From Alloacidobacterium sp963823845 (GTDB lineage Bacteria > Acidobacteriota > Terriglobia > Terriglobales > Acidobacteriaceae): a stretch of DNA of 64,000 bases. This document shows positions 27,041 through 36,327 of the stretch, in pieces. Made by a program: the position numbers and the translations under genes. How positions within the stretch are numbered: position 1 is the stretch's first letter; each line of letters starts with the position of its first letter. The notes under the pieces were generated by a model. That model had not been told where the DNA came from. It searched no databases and was given only the letters and a program-made list of their open reading frames with translations. The stretch lies in the NCBI GenBank assembly GCA_963823845.1, contig CAWGND010000008.1, positions 930,001 to 994,000 of the forward strand, written 5' to 3'.

Positions 27041-27978
27041 TTGACCACCCTGTGCACTCATACGCACTCAGTAGCTTTAACTTGACTGTTTCGCGCGGCA
27101 CCACTCACATCTTTGATCTGGCCGCCAACGGTCAAGTGAAAGAGTACAGTGGCTCAGGCAACGGTTGGACCCCCGTGACTGGCTCAAACACCACCGCGTC
27201 TGCATTGGTAGCGACGGCTGACGGCAATCTCTACATGTTGGCCGCCAACGACGGCGGGCCTTATCAGATCTGGCAGTACAGCGGCTCGGGCACCAATTGG
27301 ACTGCCGTCACGGGTACAAATACGACCGTATCTACCATCGCAGCGGCCGGCGGCGGCCTGTATATGCTGGGCCACAACGAGGGTGGAGATTTTCAAGTCT
27401 GGCAGTACCGCGGCTTGCTCACCAATTGGACTACTGTGACCGGCACAAACACGAGCGTCTCTGCGATCGCGGCGACCGCGATCGGTGACAGCTTATACAT
27501 GCTGGCCAGCAACGACGGCGGCCCTAACCAGGTCTGGCGATATAACCGTTCAAGCACTAGCTGGACAGCTTTGACCGGCACGAACACTAGCGTGTTTAGT
27601 ATCCAAGCGACCGGAGATGTGCTGAGCATGACAGCCGCCAGGAGTGGCGAGGGCACTCGAGTCTGGCAATACAGTCTCGACTCTACTAACTGGATGCCTT
27701 TGACCGGGACGAACACGTCCGTGAATCAAGTCGTAGTGCAGGATGGCATCGATCTGTTTATGGTCGCCTCGAACGATGGCGGTACACTCCACGAGCAGGT
27801 CTGGCAGTATGACGGCACTCCCTACAATTGGACTGCCCTGACCGGCATGAACACGGACGTGAGTTGGATTTCCGTTGGTACCAACAACCGTTTGTACGTG
27901 AACGCGGCCAACGATGGCGGGATTTCCGGAAACTGGATCTATGACGGCACTCCATACAGATGGACTGAAGTCCAGTGA
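26884..27978 (+). CDS. beta-propeller repeat region, C-terminal part of the frameshifted gene
   Basis: In this frame meaningful sequence begins near 26985 (SLQEGSLYEIAPPD) and continues the preceding protein. Six to seven repeats of about 44 residues follow, each like WQYSGSGTNWTAVTG then TNTTVS...LYMLAANDGG; the last is only half a repeat (WIYDGTPYRWTEVQ). This fits a ring-closing propeller of the tectonin or WD type, probably carbohydrate- or protein-binding. It has no start codon or leader of its own, so it is expressed only if the frameshift is a sequencing error or is bypassed. The stop codon is two bases from the left edge of the duplicated module. Confidence 0.65.
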   Translation: MVSPGSGVHYPRRKSTEGPSSPDLGRQGWTGKCISLQEGSLYEIAPPDQKTLIDHPVHSYALSSFNLTVSRGTTHIFDLAANGQVKEYSGSGNGWTPVTGSNTTASALVATADGNLYMLAANDGGPYQIWQYSGSGTNWTAVTGTNTTVSTIAAAGGGLYMLGHNEGGDFQVWQYRGLLTNWTTVTGTNTSVSAIAATAIGDSLYMLASNDGGPNQVWRYNRSSTSWTALTGTNTSVFSIQATGDVLSMTAARSGEGTRVWQYSLDSTNWMPLTGTNTSVNQVVVQDGIDLFMVASNDGGTLHEQVWQYDGTPYNWTALTGMNTDVSWISVGTNNRLYVNAANDGGISGNWIYDGTPYRWTEVQ

Positions 27979-27979
27979 C

Positions 27980-28107
27980 CCGATCAGTTGATCGGGATGA
28001 TGCAGCTCGTACTCCAGGAATGCGCTGAGACGCTGAAATGGCACGTACAGGAAGACGTGGACGGATCCATACAGGTCTGCTTGGACTCGGTGCTTCGGTC
28101 TGAGTGA
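27980..28107 (+). pseudogene. C-terminal remnant of the small CxxC protein gene
   Basis: The frame reads QLIGMMQLVLQECAE...DVDGSIQVCLDSVLRSE and stops at 28107. It matches the second half of the protein at 8335-8571. The part with the CxxC pair is missing, and there is no start codon context. It is a by-product of the duplication boundary. Confidence 0.8.
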
Positions 28108-28209
28108 ACACAATAGTCAGGTCATCCAACGACGAAATGCCTGGTTGCTGAGGTACTCATCGCAACATTCGATGGAGCGTCGCGCTATGCAGAAATGAGG
28201 ACTTTTAAC

Positions 28210-28899
28210 ATGGTGAAAAAGCTTGTGATGATTGCATTCGGTTTGACGGTAAGCTGCGGAGCGGCGCAGTCGTTGAAGTCCCAGGATCCCGCCCCACTCC
28301 AATCAGGAGTTAACAGCGGAATCGTCGACAATTTTGTGGGCCCACACTATTGGTACTTCGTCGGAGGTCCGGGTGACGTGCACGTCGTGGTGCGATTCAA
28401 GTCCATGGGACTCTTCGGCAACCCGATTCGCACTCCTTTGACCGCTACCCTTTATGACGAGCAAAGAACCTGGCATGTCACCAAGGTTGTGACCTCGGAG
28501 AAGGACATGGCCGAACAAACCTTCACCGGAAAACTGGACAAGAAATTGAAGACGCTCATCAGCATCGCAGCGCCCTCAGACGCCCTGGTTCGCACGGGCG
28601 GCGCATATGAGATCGAAGCCACCGGAGCAGTCCAGTTTGACCCGGCGAAAGCCGGCGGCGATCCCATCATCCAGACATTCCTAGCTAAATTAAACAGCTA
28701 TGGCGCCACCAAGTTTCTTGCGGATGGCACTGTGCAAGGATCAGACGGCTCAAGCGGAACCTGGAAGGCTTTCGATATCGAGCACCACATTTACACGGTC
28801 ACCATCGGAGGACTTCGTTTGTCGGTGAAGTATCTTCCCGGCCGAGGGCTCGTCGATCCGGACGACCCCGAAATGATCAAATTCCAGGAGCTACGCTGA
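28210..28899 (+). CDS. secreted protein of unknown function (copy 2)
   Basis: The 229-residue product is nearly identical to the one at 8675-9364; visible changes are MM to MV at the start, CAAAQ to CGAAQ, MAKQ to MAEQ and FYPA to FDPA. Start ATG 28210 keeps the AGGA spacing of copy 1. Signal peptide, then a predominantly beta mature domain with no recognised family. The strong conservation, against the diverged transporter and methyltransferase next door, suggests either recent gene conversion or strong selection. The last of these changes, Tyr to Asp, is the only marked chemical difference. Confidence 0.7.
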   Translation: MVKKLVMIAFGLTVSCGAAQSLKSQDPAPLQSGVNSGIVDNFVGPHYWYFVGGPGDVHVVVRFKSMGLFGNPIRTPLTATLYDEQRTWHVTKVVTSEKDMAEQTFTGKLDKKLKTLISIAAPSDALVRTGGAYEIEATGAVQFDPAKAGGDPIIQTFLAKLNSYGATKFLADGTVQGSDGSSGTWKAFDIEHHIYTVTIGGLRLSVKYLPGRGLVDPDDPEMIKFQELR

Positions 28900-29064
28900 A
28901 TTCCTCGGCGAAATGAAATAGTGTTCGAGGGGCGCTGATCGCTTGCCTAAAGACACTTTGATTAGCTGTGTCAGGCAACCCGTACTGCGCGACTGAGCGG
29001 AGGATTCGAGGGAGAGAATGGCACTTCCTGTTTGGCGTCGAGAGGGCAATAGATTGGAGACAGA

Positions 29065-30315
29065 GTGAGCGGCTATCGACCTCGCGTGTTTTATGGTTGG
29101 TGGGTTACCTTGACGGCAGCCCTCGGACTCTTCCTCAACACCGCCACAATCGTTGTCTTTTCCTTTGGCTTTTTTGCAAAAGCGATAGGGCAGGAATTTC
29201 ATGGCGGACGTGCCAAGATTTCTCTCGCATTCACAATTCACAACTTGACGGCGGCGCTGTTTATCCCGCTGGCCGGGCGATTGGTCGACCGCTACGGCGC
29301 GCGAAGAGTGCTGCTCCCATTCACTGCCCTGCTCGGTTTGATTCTGGTTTCCTGCCTGCTCTTGTCACAGGCGATATGGCAACTGTACGTCTTCTACGTT
29401 GCCTTGGGTGTCGTCTCTGGTGGGGCCGGGGCGATGCCATACACGGAGGTAGTCTCGCACTGGTTTGACCGACACAGAGGATTAGCCCTCAGCGTCATGA
29501 TGCTCGGGATGGGGTTGGGTGCGATCGTCATTCCTTCGGTGGCGCAGCGATTGATCGCAACCCTCGGCTGGCGCCTCGCTTACACTGTCTTGGGTCTCGC
29601 GATTTTGTTTATCCCCCTACCAGTGGTTGCAGCATTCTTGAAGGAGCGGCCCGAGAATATGGGCCTCCAGCCAGATGGGGATGGCGAGGCTTCCGTCTCC
29701 ATGCCAATCGTCGCGAACGATGTCGGGCTAGCTCTGCGCGAGGCCGTCCGCACGCGAGAATTCTGGACCGTGGTGTGCAGCCTTTTTCTAGTGACTGCGA
29801 GCGTGCACGCCTGTTTCATTCACTTACCTGCGATCCTGACCGACCGTGGCAGTTCGTCTCGGCTGGCGGCGTTCGCTAGCTCGCTCTTCGGCGTTGGGCT
29901 GTTCATGGGGCGCGTCGGTTGTGGCTACCTGCTGGATCAGTTTTTCGCCCCTCGTGTCGCAGCATTGCTTTTCTCCGCGGTCGCGATCGGGATTGCATTT
30001 CTCGGCTTGGGCCACGCAATCTGGTCTGCGTGCACCGCCGCCGTGCTGGTCGGTCTCGGTATAGGGGCAGAGGTCGACATCATTGCGTATTTGACGAGCC
30101 GTTACTTTGGCCTGCGCTCGTATGGAGCGATTTTTGGATGGATATGGGCCGTCTTTGGCGTGTCCGGTGGATTGGGAGCTTATCTCATGGGTTTCGGCTT
30201 CGATAAGACAGGGTCCTACGTCGCGCCGCTAATCGGATTCTTCTGCGCGGCGGTCCTGTCAACGCTGTTGATTGTGAGTCTGGGACCGTACCGATATCGG
30301 GTAGGACACGCTTGA
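29065..30315 (+). CDS. MFS transporter, monocarboxylate/oxalate-formate-like (copy 2)
   Basis: The 416-residue protein starts at GTG 29065 with the same GGAG context as copy 1. It has twelve predicted spans, the loop AGRLVDRYGARRV and HWFDRHRGLALSV. The first 14 residues equal copy 1, then identity drops to about 55-60 percent, with many changes in the membrane spans that would line the channel. A different substrate preference from copy 1 is therefore plausible. The C-terminal tail is 14 residues shorter. The methyltransferase gene follows after 53 bases, against 28 in copy 1. Confidence 0.85.
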   Translation: MSGYRPRVFYGWWVTLTAALGLFLNTATIVVFSFGFFAKAIGQEFHGGRAKISLAFTIHNLTAALFIPLAGRLVDRYGARRVLLPFTALLGLILVSCLLLSQAIWQLYVFYVALGVVSGGAGAMPYTEVVSHWFDRHRGLALSVMMLGMGLGAIVIPSVAQRLIATLGWRLAYTVLGLAILFIPLPVVAAFLKERPENMGLQPDGDGEASVSMPIVANDVGLALREAVRTREFWTVVCSLFLVTASVHACFIHLPAILTDRGSSSRLAAFASSLFGVGLFMGRVGCGYLLDQFFAPRVAALLFSAVAIGIAFLGLGHAIWSACTAAVLVGLGIGAEVDIIAYLTSRYFGLRSYGAIFGWIWAVFGVSGGLGAYLMGFGFDKTGSYVAPLIGFFCAAVLSTLLIVSLGPYRYRVGHA

Positions 30316-30368
30316 ACAAGGGGTGGAAAACCAGGCCACTCGAATGGGCGCGTTAGCGAAGGTAGATT

Positions 30369-31391
30369 ATGTTACAAACATCGTCGACCACATCACCCAT
30401 GCAGTTGTTGGCCATGACTCAGGGTCTGATCATCCACCAGGCTTTGAACTCTGCGGCAAAACTGGGAGTCGCCGACTTACTGAAAGATGGTCCGCAGACT
30501 TGCTCGGACTTGGCGCGCACCCTCAAGGTGAACGAATCGGCTCTATACCGCATCCTGCGCCTGCTGGCCAGCCAAAGTGTGTTCGAGGAGACGGTTCCTC
30601 GAACCTTTGTAAACACGGAACTTTCTCAATTTCTATGCACCGGCGTGCCTGGTTCGGTCTGCTCCATTCTCATTTTCAGAGGGAGCGAGTTCTTCTTCAG
30701 CCCTTTTGCAGAAATTCTGTACAGCATCGAGACTGGTCGTTCGGCGAGAGCCAAGGTGCTTGGGATGGATGGTTTCGAATACCTGAGGACGCACCCTGAG
30801 ATGGCCCGCATCTTCGATGACGCGATGACTAATATGTCTGAGCTGATAGGACGGGCCGTAGCGGCCGCATACGATTTTGGCAGATGGCGGAGTCTGATGG
30901 ATGTGGGAGGTGGAAACGGCATGCTACTGGCCTCAATTCTTAGGACATATCCCGGACTGTGTCGCGTCCTGGCTGACTTGCCGCATGTGCTCGACCGGGC
31001 ACAGCAGCGTGACTTCCTCGGCGGTGAACTCGAATCACGAATCGCGATGCAGCCTTGTGATTTCTTTCGGGAGGTGCCTCCTGGCTGCCAAGCCTACGTC
31101 ATGAAGAGTGTCATCCATGACTGGGACGACGATCGTGCACATGAAATCCTGGCGAATTGTCGACGCGTCGTTCCTGCAGACGGAGCGCTCCTGCTTGTAG
31201 AGTGGGGCTTACCTGAGGGCAATCTTCCTTCTGTCGGAAAGGTCGGTGATGTCGCGATGCTCGTCCTAACCGGCGAAAAAGAACGCACGTTCCAGGAATA
31301 CCGAGAGTTGCTGGCTGGCGCGGGATTCCGTTTCAATCAGGTATATCCTACGTCTGCCGATTTTGTAATTATCGAGGCGATGCCTGCTTGA
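30369..31391 (+). CDS. SAM-dependent O-methyltransferase, HIOMT-like (copy 2)
   Basis: The 340-residue protein has the same architecture as copy 1: an N-terminal dimerisation winged helix (IHQALNSAAKLGVADLL), motif I LMDVGGGNGMLLAS and the catalytic-base segment SVIHDWDD. Identity to copy 1 is around 65-70 percent, but the last 20 residues (RFNQVYPTSADFVIIEAMPA) are the same. Its ribosome-binding site is weak compared with the AGGAGGT of copy 1. The substrate is unknown and may differ from copy 1 in parallel with the diverged transporter. Confidence 0.85.
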   Translation: MLQTSSTTSPMQLLAMTQGLIIHQALNSAAKLGVADLLKDGPQTCSDLARTLKVNESALYRILRLLASQSVFEETVPRTFVNTELSQFLCTGVPGSVCSILIFRGSEFFFSPFAEILYSIETGRSARAKVLGMDGFEYLRTHPEMARIFDDAMTNMSELIGRAVAAAYDFGRWRSLMDVGGGNGMLLASILRTYPGLCRVLADLPHVLDRAQQRDFLGGELESRIAMQPCDFFREVPPGCQAYVMKSVIHDWDDDRAHEILANCRRVVPADGALLLVEWGLPEGNLPSVGKVGDVAMLVLTGEKERTFQEYRELLAGAGFRFNQVYPTSADFVIIEAMPA

Positions 31392-31442
31392 CCAGCTGAA
31401 GCTTTTCCGGTTGATGAAAGGCGCTGCGAGAGTACGGAGCCC

Positions 31443-32207
31443 TTATACAAATGCGCACGATGACCAAAACGGCATCCGCGTTTCTCTTCGCAATCCTGCG
31501 AGGTCAACCGGAGACTTGGCCGCGGCAACCTTCTTCTCGCTGGCGATCGCCCGCTCCTTGATCTGATCGGCGGTCCCCGGTCCGCCCCCGACCATCGAGG
31601 ACATGCAGCAGGGACTCATGATGTAGAGAGCGCCGAAGACGTCAGGATGCTTCATGCCGATGCGCGACGCACCATAGCCGCCCATGGAGTGGCCGACAAG
31701 ACCGCGGCTGGTGCGATCGGGGATGGTGCGATAGTGTGCGTCTATGTAGGAGACGACGTCGCGCCAAATAAACTTCTCGAAGTCGCCGGTCGTGATCGAG
31801 CTTGAATACATCGAGCCGTTGTAAACGGTTTTGGAATCGGGCAGGACAACGATCATCTCCTTTTCGCTCTTTGCAAACGCTCCTTCGATTGTCTGGGGGA
31901 TGTGGATCTCGTGCGTCCACTGTTCGGCCCCGATGGAGTAGCCGTGCAACGCGTAGACCACTGGATAGTGACGCTTCTTGTCTTTTTGGTAGCCAGGCGA
32001 CAGAAAGACGATGACATCGCGAGCGACGGCGTCGCCTTCGAGATTGCCTTCGAGGGCCGTGCCGTGGATCCTGACGTGCTCCACGGCCACGGGCTTTGCG
32101 CCAGCGACAACTTCGGGAACGTTTGTCTGCACCTGCGCCGCGAGCAATGAACCGGGCGCGACTGCCAATGTGATTGTGCACGCAAGGAACACCTTCGTTG
32201 ATTTCAT
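31443..32207 (-). pseudogene. CE1-like secreted esterase, truncated at its C-terminus
   Basis: The 254-residue frame has a signal peptide (MKSTKVFLACTITLAVAPGS), HYPVVYALHGYS and the nucleophile elbow GHSMGG (Ser174), as in esterase D/CE1-type acyl or feruloyl esterases. Family members run about 270-300 residues and place the catalytic Asp and His after the Ser. Here genuine sequence ends near residue 238 (KSPVDLAG), where the antisense strand of the duplicated tannase leader takes over and adds a foreign tail LRRETRMPFWSSC. At least the catalytic His is lost, so it is almost certainly inactive. It lies 25 bases downstream of a GH51 gene, whose operon it once closed. Confidence 0.85.
31451..31495 (+). 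pseudogene. tannase-like gene leader, 15-codon remnant
   Basis: ATG 31451 begins MRTMTKTASAFLFAI, as in the intact gene at 11942. Homology ends at 31495, where the sequence switches to the reverse strand of an esterase gene. This marks the right junction of the derived module copy. Confidence 0.85.
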
Positions 32208-32232
32208 CTGGACCCTCTCTCGAAAGACCTCG

Positions 32233-34365
32233 CTACTGCACCGGGTAGGAATAAATGTTCACGCTGAAGGGGCGCACCGTGATGGTGTCGGGCAGAGCGC
32301 CGAGCGACTGTTCCTCGACCTGAACTTCGGGTTTCTTGTCCGCTTGAACAGTCGCATCAATGGAGTCGGGAGCCATGCGCCATAACTTCCCAGCGCTCGC
32401 AGGCTTCGCTCCGTTGATCGCGAGTTTAATGCTTTGTTCAGAGTCGGATGGATTGAGCACGGCAATGGCGAGGGTCTTGCGATCTTCACTTAACGCGGCA
32501 CTCACATCGAGTGGATACGTATCACTACCGGGGTTGATCGCGGGCTGGTCGCCGCCGGCCGGAAATGTCGGCTTCGGCTGCGGAGAGTCTCCGGTCACCT
32601 CAACAGGAATGGTGCCAAAGTGATCGCGGTACATCTTGAACAGCATCCCGGTGGGATTGAGGATTGCTTCAGTTCGGTTCTGGCTCATCATCGCGGTTGC
32701 GAAGGTGAATGCGCCCATCTGGAAGATATCCGAATGGCGAAACATTTCGTGAAAGGCCCATGCGTATGCTGGAACAACCTTATATCCGTCGCGATTACCG
32801 CCGAAGTAAGCCCATTCGTCGATGGCAATCGGAACCGGTTTGGCACGGAGCGCTGGGATGCGCTTCAGGTACTCCTGATAGTGCTCATATTTCGCGCGAA
32901 CCTGGACGGCGGGCGCGCGTTCCCATTCAAGCAGCGACAGAGGAGGCTCGATTGGCACCTTCTTTTGCAGCTTCATGTCGGTATGTTGCGTGCCCGATGC
33001 GTAGTAATGCTCGCTGACCATGTCGATGTTGTCGAGGCAGTTAAGGAGCATCTGGCCGGTCCAGTCCGCCGAGGAGAGATAGTCCGGAACATACTGGCCG
33101 TTGATGCGTCTGGCCTGGTCGGCTCCTTTCATCACGTCGGGCATGGCTCCGCCCGCGATTAGCTTGATCGACGGATCGACCTTGCGCATCTCTTTGGCGA
33201 AGAGGTTGTGCTTCAGTTCGAACTGCGGAAGCGACATCGAGCCCATCTGGTAGTCGCCCCAGGGCTCGTTACCAACTCCCCACCACTGCACGTGATAAGG
33301 AGCAGGGTAGCCATTTGCGGCTCGCCATTTCCCCATAGGCGTGGAGGCAGCGCCGTTCGTGTATTCGACTAGCTCGCGCGCAGACCATGCGTCGCCGAAG
33401 CCCGCGTTGACGGTGATGTAAGGATCGACGCCAAGAAGACGGCAGAGCGTGAGGAACTCATCGGTGCCGACATCGTTGGGCTGCACGGCGTGCCAGACGG
33501 GGTCGAAAATGGGCGGCCGCTTGTCGATATCGCCTACGCCGTTGCGCCACTCGTACGCGGAGACAAAGTTGCCACCGGGAAAGCGGAGGACGCCGAAACG
33601 CAACTGCTTGAGCGCCGCTACGACCTCGGGACGGAAGCCTTCAATATTGTCCGCAGGCATGAGCGAGACCGCGCCGACATGAAAGGAGCCCGAGCCTGTG
33701 CCCGTGATCTCGAGAGTCGCGTCGTCATTGTCGGTTTTCGCGGTAAAGCGCAATGGGAACTTGCGGTACCCGGCACCGAGCGAGCCGATGGTGACGATCT
33801 GACGATCAGTGGGCTCCTTGCCCCAGGTGAGCGTCACCTTGACCACAGCGCCGGGTGAACCGGCGAGTACGATGCGACCGGTGTAGACCTTTTCTTTGCG
33901 AACAGCAATTCCGGATTGGCTCACGCCATGCGGATCTTTGGCGTCGAGTTTGACCAACGGTGAATAATCGCCTGTATAGGGTAATTTCGTGTCCATAGTG
34001 ACCGCGTTCTCGCCGCCGACCGGTGCCCACCATCTAGTTGGCGTGCGGCGGAAGCGGGGATTGCCGCCAGCCCCGCCGATCACCGGAGGAGGTGTTGGCG
34101 CGGTGGTGGCGACCGGGTAGAAGAACTTGCGATCGACAAGGATCTCAGACCAGACGCCGGTGTTAACAATGTCGCCGCCGTGCTCGAGAAACTGGCCATA
34201 GATGTTCCTCGAGATAGGCGCGCCGGTCTTCGCAGTATCAATGGTTGAGGTGACCGTGCGAATCTGAGCCGAAGTGCCTAAAGTCAGCGCAAGCACCGCG
34301 AGAAGGCACAATGCCGGTTGCTGAGAAAGCGTTTTCGCGAGCGCCGTCTTGAAGAATGGATGCAT
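32233..34365 (-). CDS. secreted GH51 alpha-L-arabinofuranosidase (long form)
   Basis: Start is ATG 34365 with AGGAGAAG upstream; the frame continues to 34458. The 710-residue protein has a signal peptide (residues 12-34), an inserted jelly-roll segment of about 150 residues (FYPVATTAPTP...LMPADNIEG region) and a GH51 TIM barrel with LRFPGGNFVSAYEWRNG. The acid/base Glu is at about 367 in WWGVGNEPWG and the nucleophile Glu at about 517 in IAIDEWAYFGG, followed by the C-terminal beta sandwich. It would release arabinofuranose from arabinan or arabinoxylan side chains. It is the second gene of a minus-strand operon with another GH51 upstream and the broken esterase downstream. Confidence 0.92.
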   Translation of the reverse strand: MHPFFKTALAKTLSQQPALCLLAVLALTLGTSAQIRTVTSTIDTAKTGAPISRNIYGQFLEHGGDIVNTGVWSEILVDRKFFYPVATTAPTPPPVIGGAGGNPRFRRTPTRWWAPVGGENAVTMDTKLPYTGDYSPLVKLDAKDPHGVSQSGIAVRKEKVYTGRIVLAGSPGAVVKVTLTWGKEPTDRQIVTIGSLGAGYRKFPLRFTAKTDNDDATLEITGTGSGSFHVGAVSLMPADNIEGFRPEVVAALKQLRFGVLRFPGGNFVSAYEWRNGVGDIDKRPPIFDPVWHAVQPNDVGTDEFLTLCRLLGVDPYITVNAGFGDAWSARELVEYTNGAASTPMGKWRAANGYPAPYHVQWWGVGNEPWGDYQMGSMSLPQFELKHNLFAKEMRKVDPSIKLIAGGAMPDVMKGADQARRINGQYVPDYLSSADWTGQMLLNCLDNIDMVSEHYYASGTQHTDMKLQKKVPIEPPLSLLEWERAPAVQVRAKYEHYQEYLKRIPALRAKPVPIAIDEWAYFGGNRDGYKVVPAYAWAFHEMFRHSDIFQMGAFTFATAMMSQNRTEAILNPTGMLFKMYRDHFGTIPVEVTGDSPQPKPTFPAGGDQPAINPGSDTYPLDVSAALSEDRKTLAIAVLNPSDSEQSIKLAINGAKPASAGKLWRMAPDSIDATVQADKKPEVQVEEQSLGALPDTITVRPFSVNIYSYPVQ

Positions 34366-34487
34366 GGTTCGTCTTCTCCTGATGCTGGATAAAACGAGAT
34401 GCCGCTTTGCGTGCGACTGGCGGCCGGTGTTGAACTTCGAATCGACTGCAACAATCATCCACCGCTCTCACGGAGCGTGGTTCGCGA

Positions 34488-36071
34488 CTACGGCTCAATT
34501 GAGACTACTGTCACTGATCGAGGCTCTACTGTTAGAGATAGCTTGCCCCCCTGCACCTTCACCGCTTCAGGCTTCGGCACAACTGAAGCCGGTGCGTCAA
34601 AGGTGTTCACACTGTCCACTGCAACTCCCGTTAACGTCTCCGCCTTCGCCGACTTTGCCGTGATGCCGGCAACATTTACATCGATCGTTACGGGGTTTTC
34701 CGCATCGAGGTTGGTGATCTCCAGCAACAGCCTTCCGTCGGCGCTTTTTGCGGCGATGGCGTCGACGCGCGGCAGGGTTACGCCGCCATGGGTGTAGGTG
34801 CCCGCGTCGAAGGCAACGGGAATAAATGTGGCATCTTGAAACGGAACGTACATCTTGAAGACGTAGTAGGTGGGAGTCAGGACCATTTTCTCCTTGTCGG
34901 TGAGGATCATCGCCTGGAGCACGTTGATCATCTGGGCGATGTTGGCCATGCGGACGCGATCGGCGTGGCGGACGAAGATGTTCAGGTTGAGCGAGGCCAG
35001 AATAGCATCGCGAATGCTGTTCTGTTGGACGAGGAACGCCGGATTGGACCCAGACAGTGGCGCATGCCATGCTCCCCACTCATCCATCGTCAAGGTCACC
35101 TTTTTTTCTGCATCGTATTTGTCCATCACGGCTTCCTGCTTGCGCAGGAACTCATCCATAAAGAGCGTGGATTTAAGAGTTTTGACGTAGTCGTCTGGTC
35201 CGAACTTCTCCGAGGCGGTCGAGGGTGGCCAGCCGTTGGGAACGGTATACCAGTGCAGCGAAACGCCATTGATGTCCCACGCCCAGGTGTGTTTCTTCCA
35301 CGCTTTCATCACGGCTTCAGTCCACTCAGTGTCCGGAGTGCCGGGACCCACGGCGATCTTGAGCATCTGGTTCTGGTTCCGCTGGGACGGATTCATGTTG
35401 AGAACGAAGCGGCTGTACACCTTCATCAGGCTCACGTAGTAGTCGGCCGTCATCGCACCGCCGCAATCCCAGCTTTCGTTGCCGATTCCGAGGAATCCAA
35501 CTCTATAGGGCTCAGGGTGGCCATTGGCAGCACGTTCCTTGGCAAGAGCCGTCGGCGCGGCGGCGGTCATGTATTCCAGCCACTCGGCCGCCTCCTGCGG
35601 CGCACCTGAGCCGAGGTTGATGGACACGTACGGTGAGCTGCCGATCTGCTGGATGAAGTCCATGAACTCATCGGTGCCGAAAGCGTTCCTATCGATTACA
35701 TCTCCCCAGGCCGAGTTCACCGTGGCCGGACGCTTGTCGCGCGGGCCGACTCCATTGCGCCAGTGGTACTGATCGGCAAAGCAGCCGCCGGGCCAGCGGA
35801 CGTTGGGCACCTTGAGCTCCTTGAGGGCGGCCACTACGTCGTTGCGGATTCCGCGGGTATTCGGGATGGATGAGTCGGGACCGACCCAGATACCTTCGTA
35901 AAGGCCATGGCCAAGGTTCTCGGCGAACTGGCCGAAGAGGTTGCGATCGATCTTCGGGCCGGGCTTAGACGCATCGACGGAGAGATGAATATTGTTGTCG
36001 GCAGCCATTAAAGGCGCAACCGAAGAGAGGGCCAGGAGACCTAAAAACCGCAAGAAATCGACGCGCCACAA
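34488..36071 (-). CDS. secreted GH51 alpha-L-arabinofuranosidase (short form)
   Basis: I place the start at TTG 36071 because GGAGG lies five bases upstream and translation then begins with a signal peptide (WRVDFLRFLGLLALSSVAP). The frame extends to 36122 without such support. The 527-residue enzyme has NVRWPGGCFADQYHWRNG, the acid/base Glu at about 199 in GIGNESWDCGG and the nucleophile at about 331 in LTMDEWGAWH. It matches standard-length GH51 enzymes, unlike the longer neighbour, so the two probably differ in substrate. It is first in the minus-strand operon and divergent from the esterase-GH3-GH29 set. Confidence 0.92.
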   Translation of the reverse strand: MWRVDFLRFLGLLALSSVAPLMAADNNIHLSVDASKPGPKIDRNLFGQFAENLGHGLYEGIWVGPDSSIPNTRGIRNDVVAALKELKVPNVRWPGGCFADQYHWRNGVGPRDKRPATVNSAWGDVIDRNAFGTDEFMDFIQQIGSSPYVSINLGSGAPQEAAEWLEYMTAAAPTALAKERAANGHPEPYRVGFLGIGNESWDCGGAMTADYYVSLMKVYSRFVLNMNPSQRNQNQMLKIAVGPGTPDTEWTEAVMKAWKKHTWAWDINGVSLHWYTVPNGWPPSTASEKFGPDDYVKTLKSTLFMDEFLRKQEAVMDKYDAEKKVTLTMDEWGAWHAPLSGSNPAFLVQQNSIRDAILASLNLNIFVRHADRVRMANIAQMINVLQAMILTDKEKMVLTPTYYVFKMYVPFQDATFIPVAFDAGTYTHGGVTLPRVDAIAAKSADGRLLLEITNLDAENPVTIDVNVAGITAKSAKAETLTGVAVDSVNTFDAPASVVPKPEAVKVQGGKLSLTVEPRSVTVVSIEP

Positions 36072-36327
36072 AAGTGCCTCCGCTGAGCCGGCGGCAGTCG
36101 AGTGCCCGAAGAGCACCGTCATATCAGGCTCAGAATTTTCGGCCGCCGTTCTCGTGTTCCGTTCCGGAATTCTCGACTATATACGGGCCAAGCTGGGGAG
36201 AACAAGGCAAATAAATCGCTTTATCCCAAGCGGGCCGACGAATTACCATGCCCATGGCCGAAGAGAGCAGAGTGATCCCGTTCCAAGGTGCTCTGCATCC
36301 TGGAAATGGTTTGCGCGGAGGTGCGCC
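36072..36327. promoter_or_regulatory. divergent promoter region of the hydrolase locus
   Basis: These 256 bases separate two outward-facing TTG-started genes (36071 minus, 36328 plus), so promoters for both operons must lie here. A TTCCGGAA dyad sits near 36161-36170 and a TATATA near 36178. I cannot show that either is used. Open frames crossing the region on both strands look like read-through without coding character. Confidence 0.4.

Larger units (their letters stand above)
27980..31495 (+). repeat. 3.5-kb duplicated module, derived copy
   Basis: This copy of 8444-11986 starts inside the CxxC gene and ends inside the tannase leader. Both are cut, and the right junction also truncates an esterase gene on the other strand, so it was inserted here. 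Similarity is high over 27980-28900, about 80-85 percent to 29065, low across the MFS and methyltransferase genes, and high again from 31325 to the end. Confidence 0.9.

Noticed and set aside
35992..36327. Long frame from 35992 as the true N-terminus of the esterase
   Set aside because: It overlaps the divergent GH51 gene, reads as Arg/Lys-rich sequence without a leader, and a signal peptide with GGAGG begins at TTG 36328.
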